Source: Knoellia sp. S7-12
GTDB taxonomy: Bacteria > Actinomycetota > Actinomycetes > Actinomycetales > Dermatophilaceae
Length of the DNA: 64,000 nt
Reading direction: 5' to 3'
Assembly (NCBI RefSeq): GCF_040518285.1
Contig: NZ_CP155449.1
Span: 3,596,001 to 3,660,000 of the forward strand
The position numbers were made by a program, and so were the translations under genes. The notes under the pieces are model-generated. The model made no database searches. It saw only the letters and a program-made list of their open reading frames with translations, and was not told the origin of the DNA. Shown here piece after piece: positions 44,547 through 56,426 of this stretch (position 1 is its first letter; every line of letters starts with the position of its first letter).

Positions 44547-45827
44547 TCAGGTGACCCTGATCTCGTCGCGTGAGGCCTTGAGGGCGATGTCACTGCGGTG
44601 GTGCGACCCGTCGAGCTCCACGAGTTCGACTGCGGCATAGGCACGTTCACGCGCCTGAGAGAGGTCGGCACCGGTCGCGACGACGGACAGCACACGCCCA
44701 CCCGACGACACGAGCCTCCCGTCACCATCCAGCGTGGTGCCCGCGTGCAGCACGTATGCCGTGGGCACACCTTCGACCTCTTCGAGACCGGCGATGGGGT
44801 CACCCGTGCGGGGGGTGCCCGGGTAGTTGTGCGAGGCCACGACAACGGTCACGGCGTGGTCGTCGGCCCAGCGCAGCCGGTCATAGTCATCGAGTCGCCC
44901 GGTCGCCGCGGCCTTGAGCAGACCGCCCAACGGCGTGAGCAGCCGAGCCAAGACGACCTGGGTCTCAGGGTCACCGAAGCGCGCGTTGAACTCGATGACC
45001 CGTGGCCCGCGCGACGTCATGGCCAGACCGATGAAGAGGACCCCGACAAAAGGCGTGCCACGGCGACGCATCTCGTCGATGGTCGGCTGGGCCACCCTGG
45101 CGACGAGGTCGCTGGCGAGCCCTTCGGGAGCCCAACCGAGCGGGCTGTAGGCGCCCATCCCACCGGTGTTGGGGCCGGCGTCGTCGTCGCCGACCCGTTT
45201 GAAGTCCTGAGCTGGAGACAGCGGAAGCACCGTGACTCCGTCACTGAGGACGAAGAGCGAGATCTCGGGACCGTCGAGGAACTCCTCAACGACGACGCTC
45301 CCACCCTCCTTGGCCAGACAGGCCTCTGCATGGGCCAGCGCGGCGTCGCGGTCATCCGTCACGACAACGCCCTTGCCAGCAGCGAGGCCGTCCTCCTTGA
45401 TGACGTGGGGAGCACCGAGCGCATCCATGGCGTCGATGACCTGCTCGATCGTCGTGCAGACGTGCGCGAGCCCGGTCGGCACGTCCGCTGCCGACATGAC
45501 GTCCTTGGCGAAGGCCTTGCTGCCCTCGAGTCGAGCAGCCTCGGCGGACGGCCCGAACACGTCAATGCCGCTGTCCCGCAACACATCTGCGACACCAGCC
45601 ACGAGCGGGGCCTCGGGTCCGATGATGACGAGGTCGACTCCGTGCCGCTGGGCGATCGCCAGCACCTCAGCGCTGTCAGTGACATCCGCGAGCGGCTCAC
45701 TCAGGGCCAGTCCGTCGATGCCCGGGTTGCCCGGTGCGGCGATGACCGCGTCGACGACCTGGTCCTTCACGAGGCTGCGGACGATGGCGTGCTCACGGGC
45801 ACCGGAGCCGACGACGAGGACCTTCAT
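44547..45827 (-). CDS. purD: Phosphoribosylamine-glycine ligase
   Basis: A 426-residue GAR synthetase, step 2 of purine synthesis. Seen: MKVLVVGSGAREHAIVRSL (N-domain), ATP-grasp region HVIKEDGLAAGKGVVVTDD, VVVEEFLDGPEISLFVLSDG, GPNTGGMGAYSP, VIEFNARFGDPETQ. ATG 45827 is preceded by a 293-base gap to the divergent regulator. Family length is normal. Confidence 0.95.
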   Translation of the reverse strand: MKVLVVGSGAREHAIVRSLVKDQVVDAVIAAPGNPGIDGLALSEPLADVTDSAEVLAIAQRHGVDLVIIGPEAPLVAGVADVLRDSGIDVFGPSAEAARLEGSKAFAKDVMSAADVPTGLAHVCTTIEQVIDAMDALGAPHVIKEDGLAAGKGVVVTDDRDAALAHAEACLAKEGGSVVVEEFLDGPEISLFVLSDGVTVLPLSPAQDFKRVGDDDAGPNTGGMGAYSPLGWAPEGLASDLVARVAQPTIDEMRRRGTPFVGVLFIGLAMTSRGPRVIEFNARFGDPETQVVLARLLTPLGGLLKAAATGRLDDYDRLRWADDHAVTVVVASHNYPGTPRTGDPIAGLEEVEGVPTAYVLHAGTTLDGDGRLVSSGGRVLSVVATGADLSQARERAYAAVELVELDGSHHRSDIALKASRDEIRVT

Positions 45828-46120
45828 GGGCGCCAAGCCTAGGGGCGACGACAGTGCGCCGAGACGGCAGTCCGCGACCCGGCATACCGACGCCGTTTCA
45901 TTGGGAAGAAAGGTGTGGGCGCGACGCGCCCGGGGAGCAGGGGGGTACCCCCGGGTGCGCCGCGCCCGTTCACGCGGCACTCACGATTGGGGGGAACCGG
46001 AGGCTCTGCGCGAACGTCGACGAGGTCGACATGACCACCATGACACGCGGTTCACCCTTCATTCAAACCGAACTGCGGCGGATTCCTGACAATGTCGCTT
46101 TTCCGCCATAGGCTGGGCGC
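45828..46120. other. Intergenic region between purD and a divergent regulator
   Basis: It contains a GC-rich palindromic block (45924-45965, with a perfect GGGGGTACCCCC at 45941-45952), one GGCATAC word at 45881, and the regulator's promoter (46087-46114). A 26-codon open frame (46031-46111) overlaps that promoter and is not called as a gene. Confidence 0.5.
46087..46114 (+). promoter_or_regulatory. Probable leaderless promoter of the LuxR-HTH regulator
   Basis: TGACAA (46087-46092) and TAGGCT (46109-46114) are 16 bases apart, and the GTG start at 46121 lies 7 bases after the -10 box. Transcription should begin at or next to the start codon. Confidence 0.5.
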
Positions 46121-47113
46121 GTGCCCGAGCCCGAACCCCTGCGACCTGGTGACGAGTTGAGCACCCGGGTCTACCTGCTTCTGCTGCGCATGGCAGCCCC
46201 ACGACGGAGCGCCCTGACGCGCGAAGGCCTCTCCGAGGATGAGATCACGCTCGCCCTCAAGACGCTGCACATCCGCGGGATGGTCGACTCCAGCCGCCGG
46301 GACGTCATCGAGGTCTTCTCGCCCGACACCACGCTGCCCGCCTATGCCGCAGACCTGGAACGCCAGGCGCGGGCGACCCGCTCTGCCATCGAAGGACTGA
46401 CCCACATGTACAACGAGGCGCGCTCCGGCGACGCCAGAAGTCGCACCAGTCCCGAGGTCTCGCTCCTCGACACCGTTGACGACATCGACGCGGCGCTCTT
46501 CCGTGCTGCCGGCCGCGCTGAAAGCCGCATCGTGCGTCTGTGCGCACGCAGCGACCGCATGGACCAGACCGTCGTCCGGCACGCAGAGTCGATCGTTCAG
46601 GCCAGACCGACGGCCACGAACCCCAATCTGGAACGGCTCATCGTCCTCGAGCAGTCGATCCTCGAGGTCGAGGGAGCGTTCAGCGCCCTCGAGACGATGC
46701 GGGCCGACGGCATCGAGGTCCGCCTCACACCGCACCTCGCGTTCTCCGTGCTCGCCGTCGACCGCACCGCGGCAGTCATCGACATCAGCCACCTCGAACC
46801 AGGTGGCGGCGGCTCCCTTTATGTCCAGCAACGGCAGCTCGCGAGCGCCCTCATGGACATGTGCATGGGCCTGTTCTCCCTGAGCACCCCCTTGCCGCGG
46901 ACGCCGAGCGGGCCGGCCCTGAGGCGTCTCACCGACCGCGATGGCCAGATCATCGCCATGCTCGCCGCCGGCGCCAGCGACCTCACGATCGCTCGCCAGC
47001 TGAGCATCTCTCAGCGCACGGTCGAGCGCCGGATCCGCGCGATCATGGAGGAGCTGGGGGCGACGACGAGGTTCCAGGCCGGCACCATCGCGGTGAGCCG
47101 CGGCTTCCTCTGA
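46121..47113 (+). CDS. Regulator with TrmB-like N-terminus and LuxR-type HTH
   Basis: A 330-residue regulator. N-terminal winged helix: YLLLLRMAAPRRSALTREGLSEDEITLALKTLHIRGM; a long middle sensor region; C-terminal LuxR-type HTH, RLTDRDGQIIAMLAAGASDLTIARQLSISQRTVERRIRAIMEELGATTRFQAG. It belongs with the gene at 50954-51739, which shares the TRFQ(A/L)G end. Targets unknown. The GTG is probably the transcript's first codon. Confidence 0.78.
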   Translation: MPEPEPLRPGDELSTRVYLLLLRMAAPRRSALTREGLSEDEITLALKTLHIRGMVDSSRRDVIEVFSPDTTLPAYAADLERQARATRSAIEGLTHMYNEARSGDARSRTSPEVSLLDTVDDIDAALFRAAGRAESRIVRLCARSDRMDQTVVRHAESIVQARPTATNPNLERLIVLEQSILEVEGAFSALETMRADGIEVRLTPHLAFSVLAVDRTAAVIDISHLEPGGGGSLYVQQRQLASALMDMCMGLFSLSTPLPRTPSGPALRRLTDRDGQIIAMLAAGASDLTIARQLSISQRTVERRIRAIMEELGATTRFQAGTIAVSRGFL

Positions 47114-47232
47114 GAGGGGCTCTGACGCGTCCCAGTGACCCGGTCACGGCGGCCCTTGTGCACGCGTAGACTTGATGTTTCCGTGCGCTCGGCGCACCGC
47201 ACACATGCAGCTCTGCAGGGAGGGCCTCGATC

Positions 47233-49446
47233 GTGACGACCACGCGCCCCGGTGGCACTGACACCTCGGCTGATGTCGCTCGCGAGATCGAGATCGAACA
47301 GGCGCACGTCGACCGCGTCTACGCCGAACTCGCCAAGGCGTCCCTGCGGGCCAACGACGTCGAGGCCGACGGCATGGCCCGCGGCAAGACGATGCGCACC
47401 GGGGACATCCGCGACGAGGAGATCACCGGGCTCTTCGAACGCGATGCCCTGGTGTATGCCGCCGCGAAGCGCCGTGCCGCGATCGAGAAACAGTACGAAG
47501 GACTCGTCTTCGGCCGGCTCGACCTCGGCGACATGGAGACCCCGTCCGCTGACCGCGACGTCCGACACATCGGGCGCCTGGGCGTGCGTGACGACGACTA
47601 CGAACCTCTGGTCATCGACTGGCGAGCACCAGCCGCCGCGGCGTTCTATCGCGCGACACCGGTTGACCCCATGGGCGTTCTGCGCCGCCGGGTGCTGCGC
47701 TGCAGCGGAGCCACCGTCATCGGCGCCGAGGACGATCTCATGGTGCCCGAGGCACCGGACGATCTCGTCGTCCTCGGTGACGGTGCCCTCATCGCCGCCC
47801 TCACCCGCAGCCGCGGGCGTCAGATGCGTGACATCGTCGCCACGATTCAGCGCCACCAGGACGAGGCGATCCGGGCACCCTCACGCGGGGTCACCGAGAT
47901 CACCGGCGGTCCCGGCACCGGCAAGACGGTCGTCGCCCTGCACCGTGCGGCCTACCTCCTCTATTCGGAGCGACGGCGTTTCGAGTCCGGCGGCATCCTC
48001 GTCGTCGGACCCTCGTCCGCCTACACGGCATACATCGAGCGGGTCCTGCCCTCGTTGGGCGAGGACAGCGTCTCGCTGCGCGCGCTCGGCGACCTCGTCG
48101 ACGGTGTCACCGCGACGCGCCTGGACCATCCCGAGGTCGCAGCGGTCAAGGGTTCGCTGCGCATCCGGCGCCTTCTGTCTCGCGCGGCCATGCGGCCGCC
48201 CGCAGGCGCTCCGTCCCAGCTGCGCGCCTTCATCAACGGGCATGCCGTCCGTCTCGATGAGGCTCTCCTGCACCGCATTCGGCGCCAGGTGCTTCGTTCG
48301 AGTCAACACAACGCCACCACCAAGCAGGCACGCGAAGAGCTCGCCCAGGCCGCCTGGAACTCAGTGCGTCAGGGTGAGCGCGACGAGTTCTTCGATGCCT
48401 TCGACACCTCACGTGACATCGACGAGTTCATGCTGTCGTGGTGGCGCCAGATCGACCCCCGCGAGGTCCTGCTCACGCTGGCCGACACCGACCATGTCTA
48501 TGCGCTGGCCCGCGGCGTTCTCGACCACGAAGAGTCTGCGGCACTGGCCCACTCGATGCGTGAGGCGCTCGAGCTGGGCTCGTGGTCGGTCTCCGACATC
48601 GCCCTCATCGATGACCTGTCGGCCAAGCTCGGCCAGGTGCAGGAGCCCGAAGCCGAGGAACGCGGCTTCTATGACATCGAGGAGTTCGACGACCTGTCGT
48701 CCTACGGCGTCGTCGACGTCCGGGCCGGTGTCGACCGCCGCGTGCGCGCAGGTGACAACCGCAGCGTCGTCACACCGACCGATGCCCGCGAGCGCCTGCT
48801 CCACGGCCGGATCGACCGGCCGTCGAGCAGCGCGCACGTCCTCGTCGACGAGGCCCAGGACCTCTCGCCGATGCAGTGGCGCATGCTCGCCCGGCGAGGC
48901 CGCAACGCCTCGTGGACCGTCGTCGGTGACGCCGCCCAGGCCTCGTGGGGTGACCTCGAGGAAGCGCGCACCGCGCGTCTCGAGGCCTACGGGTCGCACC
49001 AGCTGCGTGGCTTCCACATGGACACGAACTACCGCAACGCCCGCGAGATCTTCGACTACGCCCGCGACGTCATCCTGCCCCTCGTGCCCGACGCCGACAT
49101 CCCGGCAGCAGTGCGTGAGACCGGAGTTGACCCCGTCGACCGGGTCGTCGACGCACCGCTGGTCGCGTCCGCCGAGGCAGCCGTCGACGAGTTGCTGAGT
49201 GAGGTCGAGGGCTCCATCGCGGTCATCACACCGCGCCGGTGGGCCGATCGTCTCGCGCACCTCGATGGCGCCGGTGACGGTCGGGTCCAACTCATCGACC
49301 CGCTGTCGACCAAGGGCCTCGAGTGGGACGCGACCGTCGTCATCGATCCCGACGCGATCGTCGACGAGTCACCCGGTGGCGTGCGCGTGCTCTATGTCGT
49401 GCTCACCCGCGCGGCGCACCGGATGACGGTCCTGCGCCCCTACTGA
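47233..49446 (+). CDS. HelD-family RNA polymerase-associated ATPase (UvrD-like)
   Basis: A 737-residue superfamily-1 ATPase. An N-terminal antiparallel coiled-coil region (EIEIEQAHVDRVYAELAKA) precedes Walker A GGPGTGKTVVALHRAAYLLYS (~225) and Walker B VLVDEAQDLSPMQWRML (~538); the conserved VIDWRAPAAAAFYRAT is diagnostic of HelD-like proteins. Such proteins release stalled or inactive RNA polymerase; some actinobacterial members (HelR) protect against rifamycins. A second member lies at 57990-59999. No rifamycin-associated element was found upstream. Confidence 0.85.
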   Translation: MTTTRPGGTDTSADVAREIEIEQAHVDRVYAELAKASLRANDVEADGMARGKTMRTGDIRDEEITGLFERDALVYAAAKRRAAIEKQYEGLVFGRLDLGDMETPSADRDVRHIGRLGVRDDDYEPLVIDWRAPAAAAFYRATPVDPMGVLRRRVLRCSGATVIGAEDDLMVPEAPDDLVVLGDGALIAALTRSRGRQMRDIVATIQRHQDEAIRAPSRGVTEITGGPGTGKTVVALHRAAYLLYSERRRFESGGILVVGPSSAYTAYIERVLPSLGEDSVSLRALGDLVDGVTATRLDHPEVAAVKGSLRIRRLLSRAAMRPPAGAPSQLRAFINGHAVRLDEALLHRIRRQVLRSSQHNATTKQAREELAQAAWNSVRQGERDEFFDAFDTSRDIDEFMLSWWRQIDPREVLLTLADTDHVYALARGVLDHEESAALAHSMREALELGSWSVSDIALIDDLSAKLGQVQEPEAEERGFYDIEEFDDLSSYGVVDVRAGVDRRVRAGDNRSVVTPTDARERLLHGRIDRPSSSAHVLVDEAQDLSPMQWRMLARRGRNASWTVVGDAAQASWGDLEEARTARLEAYGSHQLRGFHMDTNYRNAREIFDYARDVILPLVPDADIPAAVRETGVDPVDRVVDAPLVASAEAAVDELLSEVEGSIAVITPRRWADRLAHLDGAGDGRVQLIDPLSTKGLEWDATVVIDPDAIVDESPGGVRVLYVVLTRAAHRMTVLRPY

Positions 49447-49449
49447 AGC

Positions 49450-49516
49450 CCGACTTATTGCCCGTTCGGCCAGTGAGGAGCTCAGCGACGAACTGGCCGA
49501 ACGGGCAATAAGTCGG
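49450..49516. terminator. Perfect 25-base-pair hairpin between convergent helD-like gene and purA
   Basis: Arms 49450-49474 and 49492-49516 are exact reverse complements with a 17-base loop. The hairpin fills the whole gap. Neither side has a T-run. The stem is much longer than ordinary terminators. Confidence 0.65.
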
Positions 49517-49519
49517 CTG

Positions 49520-50932
<1,413 letters not shown>

Positions 50933-50953
50933 TCACTCTCGTTCGCGGACCAC

Positions 50954-51739
50954 TCAGCGGGTCTGCGGGCTGCGCTGGGCCAGCGCCGCGCCGAGCTGGA
51001 AGCGGGTGTCGACACCATGGACTGACATGAGAGCGGCGACACGACGACGGACGGTGCGCAGACCGATGCCGAGGAACCGGGCGATCGCCTCATCCTTGAG
51101 CCCCATGCCGAGCAGCTCGAGCAGTCGCTCGTCCCCCGGCAGGCTGGCGGCGAAGGGCACAGCGTGCGCGTGCTCCCACGCGAGATCGAAGTAGGCCGTG
51201 AGCGTCGAGATGAGCAGGGGGTCCCGGACGAGGACGTAGCCCGACGAGAGGTCGCCCCAGCGCGCCAGCCCGACGGCTCCGGCATCTCCGAACACTGCGA
51301 ACTCCGAACCGACGTGGGGCAGGAGGCGCTGCTCCTCCCCTACTCCGGCCCAGGAACGCAGCCACTGCAGCCCTTGGGGCGTGTCGAGGATCGCGGCGGG
51401 ATAGATGGTCCGCTGGACGTTCCCGTCGCTGATCCACTGCTGGTTGTCGCGCAACGTCGTGTTGTCAAGGGCCGGCCCGGAGTCAACGACCATGGCGACG
51501 TTGCGCAGGACCCCGCTGGCCTCGTGGAGAAGTCGCTGCACGACGGCCGGTGCGATGTCGTCACTGATCGGCTCGACTCCAGCCGTGGGATAGGCAGGGT
51601 CCGGCTCCAGCAGTCGGTCGAGCAGACCGCGGACCTTGTCGAGATCCCGCATGCGTTCCTCAATGCGCCCGTCCTCGCGATCGAAGTACTCACGAAGCAG
51701 CCGGCCAGGGGACGTGACATCGGGCGAGGTCAGGGGCAT
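50954..51739 (-). CDS. LuxR-HTH-type regulator related to the gene at 46121
   Basis: A 261-residue protein with a C-terminal HTH (LLELLGMGLKDEAIARFLGIGLRTVRRRVAALMSVHGVDTRFQLGAAL) and a middle region of the same kind as the 46121 regulator, but without the N-terminal winged helix. ATG 51739 follows GGAGG at good spacing. Its start overlaps the stop of a 26-codon open frame on the same strand (TGATG), discussed under findings. Confidence 0.75.
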   Translation of the reverse strand: MPLTSPDVTSPGRLLREYFDREDGRIEERMRDLDKVRGLLDRLLEPDPAYPTAGVEPISDDIAPAVVQRLLHEASGVLRNVAMVVDSGPALDNTTLRDNQQWISDGNVQRTIYPAAILDTPQGLQWLRSWAGVGEEQRLLPHVGSEFAVFGDAGAVGLARWGDLSSGYVLVRDPLLISTLTAYFDLAWEHAHAVPFAASLPGDERLLELLGMGLKDEAIARFLGIGLRTVRRRVAALMSVHGVDTRFQLGAALAQRSPQTR

Positions 51740-51901
51740 CAGTGCCTCCAGCACGAGTGCGGTGGCAGGTTGCTGCCATTGGCATCTAAGTGTCGCAGAA
51801 AAGTCTGTGCAGAGGGCATGATGGGCGCACGCTCGTCCCGAGGTGGCAGGGGACACTCACGGACGGGTGCGCGCTTCGGCGCGATTCCCTGGCAGGGGAC
51901 G

Positions 51902-51946
51902 GAGGGGCTCGGACCTGGTGGGTCCGAGCCCCTCTTGCTGTTCTCT
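51902..51946 (+). terminator. Hairpin with U-rich tail downstream of DUF3151
   Basis: Arms 51902-51915 and 51921-51934 pair exactly over 14 bases (loop TGGTG), followed on the + strand by TTGCTGTTCTCT. The neighbouring genes are both on the minus strand, so the T-rich side does not match their direction; either it acts without a tail for DUF3151 or it ends an unannotated + strand RNA. Confidence 0.55.
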
Positions 51947-51982
51947 ACCGGGTATGCCGCCCGGCTGGCTTGGTCGTGCGCC

Positions 51983-52387
51983 CTACAGCCCCAGCTCGCG
52001 CGCGCCCGTGGCTGACGAGTCGCGCAGGAAGTCGGCGCAGCGGCGCTGTTCGTCGGTCTCACCGATGAGCCCGGCCGCCTTGGACAGCACGGCGAGGGCG
52101 CGCAGGAAACCGCGGTTTGGCTCGTGCTCCCACGGCACCGGACCCTGGCCACGCCAGCCGTTTTTGCGCAGCGAGTCGAGCGCCCGGTGGTAGCCGGTCC
52201 GGGCGTAGGCGTAGCCCTCGACCGTGCGACCGTCAGCAAGGGCGTCCTCGGCGAGCGTTGCCCACGCGAGCGACGACGTCGGGTTCGCCGCGGCGACCTG
52301 GTCCGCCGCCACGCCCTCGTCGAGCAGCCGCGATGCGGGGTCCTCGGGGAGGCGGGTCTCGGGAATGCCGAGAAGGTTTTCAGTCAT
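51983..52387 (-). CDS. DUF3151 protein
   Basis: A 134-residue actinobacterial protein: NLLGIPETRLPEDP, ANPTSSLAWATLAEDALADGRTVEGYAYARTGYHRALDSLRKNGWRGQGPVPWEHEPNRGFLRALAVL. TPR-like helices. Function unknown. It sits between purA and fbaA as in M. tuberculosis (Rv0357c-Rv0360c-Rv0363c). ATG 52387 lies 11 bases from the fbaA stop. Confidence 0.85.
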   Translation of the reverse strand: MTENLLGIPETRLPEDPASRLLDEGVAADQVAAANPTSSLAWATLAEDALADGRTVEGYAYARTGYHRALDSLRKNGWRGQGPVPWEHEPNRGFLRALAVLSKAAGLIGETDEQRRCADFLRDSSATGARELGL

Positions 52388-52398
52388 GAAGTGTCCTG

Positions 52399-53427
<1,029 letters not shown>

Positions 53428-53545
53428 GGGTTCTCCTTGTGGGCGACGGGCAGGATCTCGGGTCGATCCTTCCACGAGGGTGCTCCCGACAACAGGCAAT
53501 GCCCAACGACCGGCCGTAACTGGTCGTCAGATCAGGCGGTCACCC

Positions 53546-55126
53546 TCATCCGGAGGTGACGCCGGCGACCCCGGGTCGACCAGCCTCGACGAAGACGGAC
53601 GCGCGGGTGAAGGCGGTGCCACCGGGCTTGGTGACCACGGGCGTCACGACGTAGTCGCACTGCAGGTGTTCGCGTGTGAGGGTCACCCGCTGGTAGCCGC
53701 GCTGCTTGTTGTGGAACTTCATGTGCGGGTTCTCGTCGAGCCACACCTTGCCGAGCGCGTCCTGATCGGATCCGTCACCGCCAGAGGAGATCGAGGTGCC
53801 GAGGAACTCGGTGCCCACGGTCGCCGACGACGCGTCCTTGAAGTCGAGCTTGAGGTCGGCCGCGACGCTCCGGTGCGCGTCACCGGTGAGGACGATGAAG
53901 TTGTCGACGTCGCGCTCGTGCACACCGTCGAAGAGCCGCTGGCGCGCTGCGGCATAGCCGTCCCACGGATCGCGCGAATACTGCTCTGGCACGCCGGCTG
54001 CGTGATCAGCCTGCATGACGAAGACCTGGTTGGCCAGGATGTTCCACGTCGCTCGAGACGAGCCGAGCCCACCGAGGAGCCACTGCTCCTGCTCGGCACC
54101 AAGCATCGTCCGGTTCTCGTCCCAACGCTCGGGGCAGTCGTTGACGCACGCCGCTAGCTGGTCAGTGCGCCACCGCCTCGTGTCGAGGACGTTGAGCTGC
54201 GCCAGACCACCGAAGGTCAGTCGACGGAAGACCTGCATCTCGGGTCCCGCGGGCATCGAGGACTTCCGCAGCGGGAGGTTCTCGTAGTAGGCCTTGTATG
54301 CCGCGGCGCGCCTTGCGCGGAACACGGCCGGGTCCTGGTCGGGCTCGGTGTCGGGCTGCGAGATGTCGCCGGCCCAATCGTTCTCGACCTCGTGGTCGTC
54401 GGGGGTGACGACCCAGGGCGCTGAAGCGTGGGCCGCCTGGAGCGAGGGGTCGAGCTTGTACTGGCTGTAGCGGATCCGGTAGTCCGCGAGCGTGAAGGTC
54501 TCGTGGGCAGGCAGATGTGCCCGGCCCAGGGTTCCGACGTTGCCGCCCTCATAGATGTAGTCCCCGAGGTGAACGATGAGGTCAAGGTCGTCCTTGGCCA
54601 TGTGGTCGAAGGCCGGGAACCAGCCCTCATAGAAGTTCTGACAGCTCGCGAACGCGAAGCGCATCGAGGCCAAGGCAGTGCCGAGGGCCGGAGCGGTTCG
54701 GGTCCGGCCGACCGGGCTGAGGTCGTTGCCGACGCGGAAGCGGTACCAGTACTCGCGGTCGGGACGCAGCCCCGAGACCTCGGCGTGAACCGAGTGATTC
54801 CACTGTGGGGTCGCCACCTCGGCGCCCGCCCGGGCGATCCTGCGGAAGCCGGGGTCCTCGGCAACCCGCCACTGGACCGGAACGGGACGGGACGGCATAC
54901 CCCCACGTCCGTCGACGGCAAGGGGCTCGGGAGCGAGCCGGGTCCACAGCACCACGCCGTCCGGCGTCGGGTCGCCGGAGCCGACCCCGAGCGCAAAGGG
55001 AGACTCGATCGGCGCGGCCGCACTCAGTGCAGGCGTTGCCACGGTGACGGCGGCCGCGACGGCGGCCCCACCCCCGAGTCCGAGCAGGTGGCGGCGGTCA
55101 AGGGTCGGAGGCATGAACGAAGGCAT
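53546..55126 (-). CDS. phoD: Secreted alkaline phosphatase D
   Basis: A 526-residue Tat-exported phosphodiesterase/phosphatase. The signal has DRRHLLGLGGG then a hydrophobic run ending near SAAAP. Metal-site segments: FAFASCQNFYEGWFPAFDHM, IVHLGDYIYEGG, VTPDDHEVENDW, ANQVFVMQ, VLTGDAHRS. No clear PHO box was found upstream. ATG 55126 contains a copy of the GGCATAC word; ATG 55114 is an alternative. Confidence 0.92.
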   Translation of the reverse strand: MPSFMPPTLDRRHLLGLGGGAAVAAAVTVATPALSAAAPIESPFALGVGSGDPTPDGVVLWTRLAPEPLAVDGRGGMPSRPVPVQWRVAEDPGFRRIARAGAEVATPQWNHSVHAEVSGLRPDREYWYRFRVGNDLSPVGRTRTAPALGTALASMRFAFASCQNFYEGWFPAFDHMAKDDLDLIVHLGDYIYEGGNVGTLGRAHLPAHETFTLADYRIRYSQYKLDPSLQAAHASAPWVVTPDDHEVENDWAGDISQPDTEPDQDPAVFRARRAAAYKAYYENLPLRKSSMPAGPEMQVFRRLTFGGLAQLNVLDTRRWRTDQLAACVNDCPERWDENRTMLGAEQEQWLLGGLGSSRATWNILANQVFVMQADHAAGVPEQYSRDPWDGYAAARQRLFDGVHERDVDNFIVLTGDAHRSVAADLKLDFKDASSATVGTEFLGTSISSGGDGSDQDALGKVWLDENPHMKFHNKQRGYQRVTLTREHLQCDYVVTPVVTKPGGTAFTRASVFVEAGRPGVAGVTSG

Positions 55127-55208
55127 ACGGTCCAGACAATCGCGCTGCCGTGGGACAGCAGGCAAACGCCATCTGGCCACCTCGCGACCATCGGTCAACG
55201 CGCAAGGG

Positions 55209-56426
55209 CTAGCTGAGCTCCGCAAGGCGCCGAGAGAGGTGAGCCCGTTCGATCTCGTTGTCACACAGGGTGATTGACCTGCTGATCTGCTCTCTTGCCT
55301 CAACCCGGTCGCCCGAGCGGGCGAGGAGCTCACCGCGGACTGCCGGGAGTCGGTGCCCGGGCAGGTCCACACCGTCGAGCAGCGCCAGCCCGGCCCGAGG
55401 CCCGTCCGCCTCGGCGACGGCAACGGCTCGGGCGACCCGCACGGCTGGCGACGGAGACACCCGCTCGAGCACGGCATACAGGCTGGCGATGCGGTCCCAA
55501 CGGGTCGCTTCGGGTGACACCGCAGTCGCGTGTTCAGCCGCAATGCGTGCCTGCAGCCGAAAGCTCTCGGACAGCGGCGTCGCCCCGGGAACGGTCGCGT
55601 CCAGCAGGGCCAGCGCCTCGGAGATCTCGTCGTGGTGCCAGCGACCACGGTCCTGGTCCGGGAGGAGCACGAGGGACCCGTCTGGAGCGACCCGGGCGTC
55701 ACGTCGCGAATGCTGCAGGGTCATGAGAGCGATGAGATGGGCGAGGGTGTCAGTCGGGCGCAGCGCGTGAGTGACGCGAGCGAGGCGGATCGCCTCACCG
55801 GCGAGTTCCACGCGCAGAAGGTCTGGCCCGCTCCCGGGCGCATAGCCAGCCGTGAATGCGAGGTATGCCGTGTGGGCCACCGTGTCGAGACGGGCCGGCA
55901 GCGCGTCAACGGCAGGGACGGAGAACGGGATGCCCGCTGTGACGATCTTCCTCTTGGCGCGAGTGATTCGGGCGGCCATGGTGGGCTCGGGCACGAGGAA
56001 GAGTCGGGCGACGTCGGCGGTCGAGATGCCCATGACGAGGCGAAGTGACAGCGCGGCCGCGCCCTCGGCCGGGAGGGCGGGGTGGGCACACATGAGGACA
56101 AGGCGCAGGAGGTCATCGTCGACGACCGAGCCGTCATCGACCATGACACCCTCCGGCGGCTGACGAGCGGCCTCGACGAGAAGCAGCGGCTCCTTGCGGG
56201 CGGCCATGGACTCGGCCCGGAGTCGGTCGAGGATGCGGCGCCTCGCTGCCGTGACGAGCCAGGCGCTGGGGTTGTCGGGCTCGCCGTCCTCTGGCCACCT
56301 GGTGTGAGCTGTCGCAACTGCCTCCGCGAGGGCGTCCTCAACGAGATCGAGCCGTCGGAACTGCGCGAGGAGCAGGGCCACGAGGCGGCCCCACTCCTCG
56401 CGCACGACGCGCTCGAGTGGGGTCAT
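55209..56426 (-). CDS. ECF RNA polymerase sigma factor, ECF42 type (DUF6596 C-terminal)
   Basis: A 405-residue sigma factor. Region 2 lies at RLVALLLAQFRRLDLVEDALAEAVATAHTRWP; region 4 at LSLRLVMGISTADVARLFLVPEPTMAARITRAKRKI; a ~220-residue TPR-like C-terminal extension follows, which is needed for activity in ECF42 proteins. The group lacks a partner anti-sigma factor and is found with DGPF proteins, as here (four genes). Start overlaps the upstream gene (ATGA, 56423-56426). Confidence 0.88.
   Translation of the reverse strand: MTPLERVVREEWGRLVALLLAQFRRLDLVEDALAEAVATAHTRWPEDGEPDNPSAWLVTAARRRILDRLRAESMAARKEPLLLVEAARQPPEGVMVDDGSVVDDDLLRLVLMCAHPALPAEGAAALSLRLVMGISTADVARLFLVPEPTMAARITRAKRKIVTAGIPFSVPAVDALPARLDTVAHTAYLAFTAGYAPGSGPDLLRVELAGEAIRLARVTHALRPTDTLAHLIALMTLQHSRRDARVAPDGSLVLLPDQDRGRWHHDEISEALALLDATVPGATPLSESFRLQARIAAEHATAVSPEATRWDRIASLYAVLERVSPSPAVRVARAVAVAEADGPRAGLALLDGVDLPGHRLPAVRGELLARSGDRVEAREQISRSITLCDNEIERAHLSRRLAELS

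Noticed and set aside
45924..45965. Riboswitch in the purD leader
   Set aside because: The block is a GC palindrome without recognisable riboswitch elements.
46031..46111. 26-codon open frame before the LuxR-HTH regulator
   Set aside because: It overlaps the TGACAA/TAGGCT promoter; its codons are AT-richer than nearby genes and no family match is seen.
47114..47232. Possible rifamycin-associated element upstream of the HelD-like gene
   Set aside because: No GGGGCTTGCGGCAAGGCCC-like dyad is present here or upstream of 59999.
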